From Hyphomicrobiales bacterium (lineage in GTDB: Bacteria > Pseudomonadota > Alphaproteobacteria > Rhizobiales > Beijerinckiaceae), in assembly GCA_027483505.1 (NCBI GenBank), contig JAIXUP010000087.1, forward strand, positions 1 through 64,000: a stretch of 64,000 nt of DNA, in the 5' to 3' direction. Position numbers and translations under genes: made by a program. Shown here in pieces: positions 60,934 through 64,000 of this stretch. How positions within the stretch are numbered: position 1 is the stretch's first letter; each line of letters begins with the position of its first letter. Under the pieces are notes generated by a model, which saw nothing but the letters and a program-made list of their open reading frames with translations, made no database searches and was not told where the DNA came from.

Positions 60934-61338
60934 ATGCTCTACACGTCAATCCAGGGATTGCCGGATTTCCTGTTGTTCTTCAGCGCGGCGACGGGCCTGA
61001 CGGCGGCCTATCTGTTCCTGTACACGGTCTCGACGACCCACAATGAGTTCGAGCTGATCCGCCAGAACAACGTGGCCGCCGCCTCGTCGCTTGGCCTCAG
61101 CCTGACCGGCTTCGCCCTGCCACTGTCGAGCGCGATCATCAACGCGAAGACCGTCGTCGACTTGCTGGTCTACGGGCTGGTGGCGGTCTTGATCCAGATC
61201 CTGATCTATTGGCTGGTGCGGCTGCTCTTGCCAAACCTGTCGCAGCGGATCGCCAACGGTGAGGTGGCATCCGCGCTGCTTCTCGGAGCGTCATCGCTGG
61301 CGGCCGGCGTCGTCACAGCCTCCTGCATGGTGTTCTGA
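60934..61338 (+). CDS. DUF350-family membrane protein
   Basis: 134 residues from ATG 60934, with GGAGG seven bases upstream; the longer frame from 60910 would overlap the VOC gene. Four hydrophobic helices: residues ~8-30 (FLLFFSAATGLTAAYLFL), ~48-66, ~73-95 and ~110-133, with TTHNEFELIRQNN between helices one and two. This matches DUF350 (UPF0719), paired helix-hairpin membrane proteins of unknown role. It ends 14 bases from the convergent opgH. Confidence 0.75.
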   Translation: MLYTSIQGLPDFLLFFSAATGLTAAYLFLYTVSTTHNEFELIRQNNVAAASSLGLSLTGFALPLSSAIINAKTVVDLLVYGLVAVLIQILIYWLVRLLLPNLSQRIANGEVASALLLGASSLAAGVVTASCMVF

Positions 61339-61352
61339 AGAGCGCCTGTCGG

Positions 61353-63542
61353 TCACTCCGCCGCGAGCGCTGTGGCGCGGCTCGGACCCTCCAGTTGCCG
61401 GAGGAGGAACAGCAGGGCGCGGTCGTGCAGCACGATCATGCGCTCCTTCGGCTTCAGCCAGGCCATCGCCTCGTCGATGGTCCTGGCGTCGACCAGCTTG
61501 GCCTCGGCCACCGCGCGTTCCGTCTCGACATGGCCGCGCTGCCGGGGCGGCAGATGCGGCAGCATCCGCTCATGCGCCTCGAAAAGGTCAGGGTTCTGGT
61601 AAAGCGCGAGAAGCCCGTCCGCATCGTCGAAACGCTGCCGGGCGAACTCGATCTGCAACTCGTTGGCGCGTGTGGCGATGGCTGGCGGAGAGCCTTCCTC
61701 GGGCGTGAGCAGCAATTTCCGCCGCTTCAGCCACAGGCCGATGGCAAGCTGGCCGCTGGCCCATGACAGCGGGATCGCCAGCAGCAGGCCCAGGATCGTC
61801 GGCGACATCCAGGCGAACAGCGAGGTCGCGATCAGGAAGGCCGTGATGCCGGTGAAGACGCCGAGTGCGGTATGGGCGCGGTGCCGTCGCACAATGTCCT
61901 TGAACGGAATCGAGCCGTCATCGCGGCGTTGCGGGTTCCAGCCTGTGTCGCGCCCGGCAATGATCTGGAACACCGAGCCGGACTGGATCACCATCATGAT
62001 CGGGGCGAGCAACGCGGACATGATGATTTCGAGGACGGCGGAGATGGTGAGCCGGATGCCCCCGCCGCAGGCCCGCCGCTCGGCGCTGTTGAACAGGGTC
62101 AGGAGCCAGCCGAACAGTTTCGGAGCCAGCAGGATCGCCATTGTCAGCCCGAACAGCGCCAGCGAGCGCTCCGGGTCGAAGCGCGGCCAGACGGGAACCA
62201 GCGTGAACTCGTTGGTGAAGTACTCGGGACGGGCGTACTTCACCTGCAGCACCAGCGCGATGCCAACCACGAGCTGCATCAGCCAGAAGGGGGAGGCCAG
62301 ATACGACATGATCCCGGTGGCGAAATGCTGCCGCGTAGGCCATTTCAGTCCGCGCGCGAACATGACGCGGCTGTGCTGCAGGTTCCCCTGGCACCAGCGC
62401 CGGTCGCGAGCCGAGAGATCGATCAGCGATGGCGGGCTCTCTTCGTAGGAGCCGTGCAGGTCAGGCAGCATGTAGACCGACCAGCCGGCGCGGCGGATCA
62501 GGGCCGCCTCGACAAAGTCATGGCTCAGGATATGGCCGCCAAAGGGCGGCTTGCCCTTGAGGTCCGGCAGGCCGCAATGGGCGGCGAAGGCCGCGGTCCG
62601 GATGATGGCGTTGTGGCCCCAATAGTTGCAGTCCCGCCCGGCCCATTGCGCCAGACCGGTGGCGATCACCGGACCGTAGACGCGGGCCGCGAACTGCTGG
62701 AGCCGTGCGAACAGCGTGTTGCGGTTGATGATCAGCGGTAGCGACTGGATGATGCCGGCGTCGGGATCGGCCTCCATCGCGGCGGCCAGACGGACGATGC
62801 AATAGCCGGTCATCAGGCTGTCGGCATCGAGCACGACCATGTGCTCGTAATGGCCGCCCCAGCGCGTCACGAAGTCGGCGATGTTCCCGGCCTTGCGGTG
62901 ATGGTTCTTGGGCCGGTGCCGGTAGTACAGCCGCGCATCCGGTCCGAGCCGCCCGCGCAGCGCGAGAAAGGCGCGCTCCTCCGCGACCCAGACATCCGGA
63001 TTGGTAGTGTCCGACAAGATGAAATAGTCAAAACTGTCGCCGAGCCCGGTGGCATCGACCGACTCGCGGATGGCGGCCACCGCCGCGAAGGTCCGCGCAG
63101 TCGATTCGTTGTAGATCGGCATCACGATCACGGTGCGCTTCGACAGCGACGTTGCGCGCGCGCTCTGCGGCTTGCGCAGCAGCAGGACGAGAAAACCCAG
63201 CACCGAGCTTGAGAAGGCGAGGGCGATCCACGAGAAGTTCACCGTGAAGAGCGCCAGCAGGACATACTGCAGCGATGTCGTGCGGCTCACCGACACGACC
63301 TCGTACATTTCCCGGACGCCATAGGCCGTGAGCAGGAATGCCACGCCGAAGACGAACAGGCGCGACAACCACGGCGTCTTCCAGGCGCGGGGCTGGCTCC
63401 GTGACCGTTCCTCGCTGCGCGACCAGCGGCGCAGCGACTGCGTCGGCATCGCCAGCCTGCTTTCGGGCGGCAGCGCGGCGTCCTGCGTGTCGGCGACGGC
63501 AGCCAGTTTGTGGCCAGCTAGGGCGTCCATCGGTTCAGCCAA
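61353..63542 (-). CDS. opgH: Glucans biosynthesis glucosyltransferase H
   Basis: 729 residues. OpgH (MdoH) polymerises glucose from UDP-glucose into osmoregulated periplasmic glucan and passes it across the inner membrane. GT2-family cytoplasmic domain: VIVMPIYNE, VLDADSLMTG and the DRRWCQGNLQHSR motif; six to eight helices on either side. E. coli OpgH is about 845 residues; this one is shorter at both ends. Its start overlaps the end of opgG by 25 bases (13 if ATG 63530 is used). Confidence 0.95.
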   Translation of the reverse strand: MAEPMDALAGHKLAAVADTQDAALPPESRLAMPTQSLRRWSRSEERSRSQPRAWKTPWLSRLFVFGVAFLLTAYGVREMYEVVSVSRTTSLQYVLLALFTVNFSWIALAFSSSVLGFLVLLLRKPQSARATSLSKRTVIVMPIYNESTARTFAAVAAIRESVDATGLGDSFDYFILSDTTNPDVWVAEERAFLALRGRLGPDARLYYRHRPKNHHRKAGNIADFVTRWGGHYEHMVVLDADSLMTGYCIVRLAAAMEADPDAGIIQSLPLIINRNTLFARLQQFAARVYGPVIATGLAQWAGRDCNYWGHNAIIRTAAFAAHCGLPDLKGKPPFGGHILSHDFVEAALIRRAGWSVYMLPDLHGSYEESPPSLIDLSARDRRWCQGNLQHSRVMFARGLKWPTRQHFATGIMSYLASPFWLMQLVVGIALVLQVKYARPEYFTNEFTLVPVWPRFDPERSLALFGLTMAILLAPKLFGWLLTLFNSAERRACGGGIRLTISAVLEIIMSALLAPIMMVIQSGSVFQIIAGRDTGWNPQRRDDGSIPFKDIVRRHRAHTALGVFTGITAFLIATSLFAWMSPTILGLLLAIPLSWASGQLAIGLWLKRRKLLLTPEEGSPPAIATRANELQIEFARQRFDDADGLLALYQNPDLFEAHERMLPHLPPRQRGHVETERAVAEAKLVDARTIDEAMAWLKPKERMIVLHDRALLFLLRQLEGPSRATALAAE

Positions 63543-64000
63543 GTTTCTGAGATCGGTTTGCCGCCCGCCTCAAGCTGCAGGCGCATTTCGCACGCACTTT
63601 CAGCGCCAGGGTCAAGCTCGAACGCGACACGCATGGTGCGCCGTTCGGGATAATGCACAAAACGCATGTTCAGGATTGTACCCGGTGTCGCAGACAGCAC
63701 CACCTTCACACCTTGTCCCAGGGAGGCGTCGGCCAACAGGTCGCCCGTGAAGTCGACGAAAAAACGGCGGCGGCGTCCGCCTGAGCCCCGGCCTTGGCGG
63801 GTCAGTCGCGCAATCACCACCGGAGGCGTCTCTGGCGGCTGCCAGCACCAGATCTGGCGGTAGGCCACGGTCGTTTCGGAGCCTGCAGGCAAAGGCTGAC
63901 GCGGCCTCCAGTGCGCGATGATGTTGTCGTTTATCTCGGAGTCGGTCGGCACTTCCAGCAGTTGCACGGTGCCTGCACCCCAATCGCCGAGCGGTTCGAT
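63518..64000 (-). CDS. opgG: Glucans biosynthesis protein G, C-terminal part (truncated by window)
   Basis: 160 codons, open to the window edge, so this is the C-terminal part of a protein of about 500 residues. OpgG (MdoG) is a periplasmic protein required for branching or trimming of the glucan backbone made by OpgH. The edge sequence IEPLGDWGAGTVQLLEVPTD followed by EINDNIIAHWRP is the family's conserved C-terminal hinge, followed by an immunoglobulin-like domain (FFVDFTGDLLAD). The end overlaps opgH, giving a coupled opgGH operon. Confidence 0.93.
   Translation of the reverse strand: MEPLGDWGAGTVQLLEVPTDSEINDNIIAHWRPRQPLPAGSETTVAYRQIWCWQPPETPPVVIARLTRQGRGSGGRRRRFFVDFTGDLLADASLGQGVKVVLSATPGTILNMRFVHYPERRTMRVAFELDPGAESACEMRLQLEAGGKPISETWLNRWTP

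Overview
The window is a 64 kb piece of a GC-rich alphaproteobacterial chromosome, most likely order Hyphomicrobiales (Rhizobiales). Reasons: the long conserved run rpsB-tsf-pyrH-frr-uppS-cdsA-dxr-rseP-bamA-lpxD-fabZ-lpxA-lpxI-lpxB, use of LpxI, a short ProS without an editing insert, an S2 protein with a C-terminal extension, a single LolC/E-type permease, a GTTC-N7-GTTC SOS box before lexA, and an opgGH pair. The genus is not resolvable by eye. No rRNA, tRNA, CRISPR array, transposase or prophage was seen; the sequence is almost entirely coding.

Layout. 1-4560: 3' end of uvrA, a PP2C-like phosphatase and gyrA. 4642-12631: an accessory block with a secreted hypothetical, a xylose-type ABC importer (xylF-xylH-xylG, minus strand) translationally coupled to a lipase-like hydrolase, a HAD phosphatase, a small secreted protein, and an AraC regulator divergent from a secreted alpha/beta hydrolase. 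12716-21033: coaD, proS, lolC/E-lolD, a lipoprotein, a 34-codon membrane ORF and dnaE. 21034-22206: an unusual islet made of a nested palindromic element, a diverged second copy of the dnaE 3' end, and an AT-rich orphan gene. 22376-37171: the translation, isoprenoid, envelope-assembly and lipid A super-cluster. 37230-55206: mostly minus-strand gltA, gltX, lexA, moeA, moaC, trpC, trpD, trpG and then trpE and ppiD, with comEC on the plus strand and two tandem paralogous Tad/vWA secreted proteins wedged between trpG and trpE. 55336-64000: tpiA, a small secreted protein and a class V aminotransferase (both minus), secG, pyrG-VOC protein-DUF350 protein, then opgGH (minus, running off the edge).

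How genes work together. The 22-37 kb cluster links protein synthesis (S2, EF-Ts, RRF) to precursor supply (UMP kinase, Dxr, UppS, CdsA) and outer-membrane building (RseP, BamA, LpxD/FabZ/LpxA/LpxI/LpxB), with many genes overlapping by 1-4 bases. ProS-LolCD-DnaE and the PpiD-TrpE operon also combine housekeeping with envelope biogenesis. The moaC-moeA pair is chained to trpC by ATGA overlaps, and lexA has its own SOS box. The strongest candidates for something unusual are the dnaE/rpsB islet and the tandem vWA pair. I did not find a clear multi-gene undescribed system; the two unrecognised items worth most attention are the AT-rich orphan gene at 21475-22206 and the duplicated dnaE terminus next to it.
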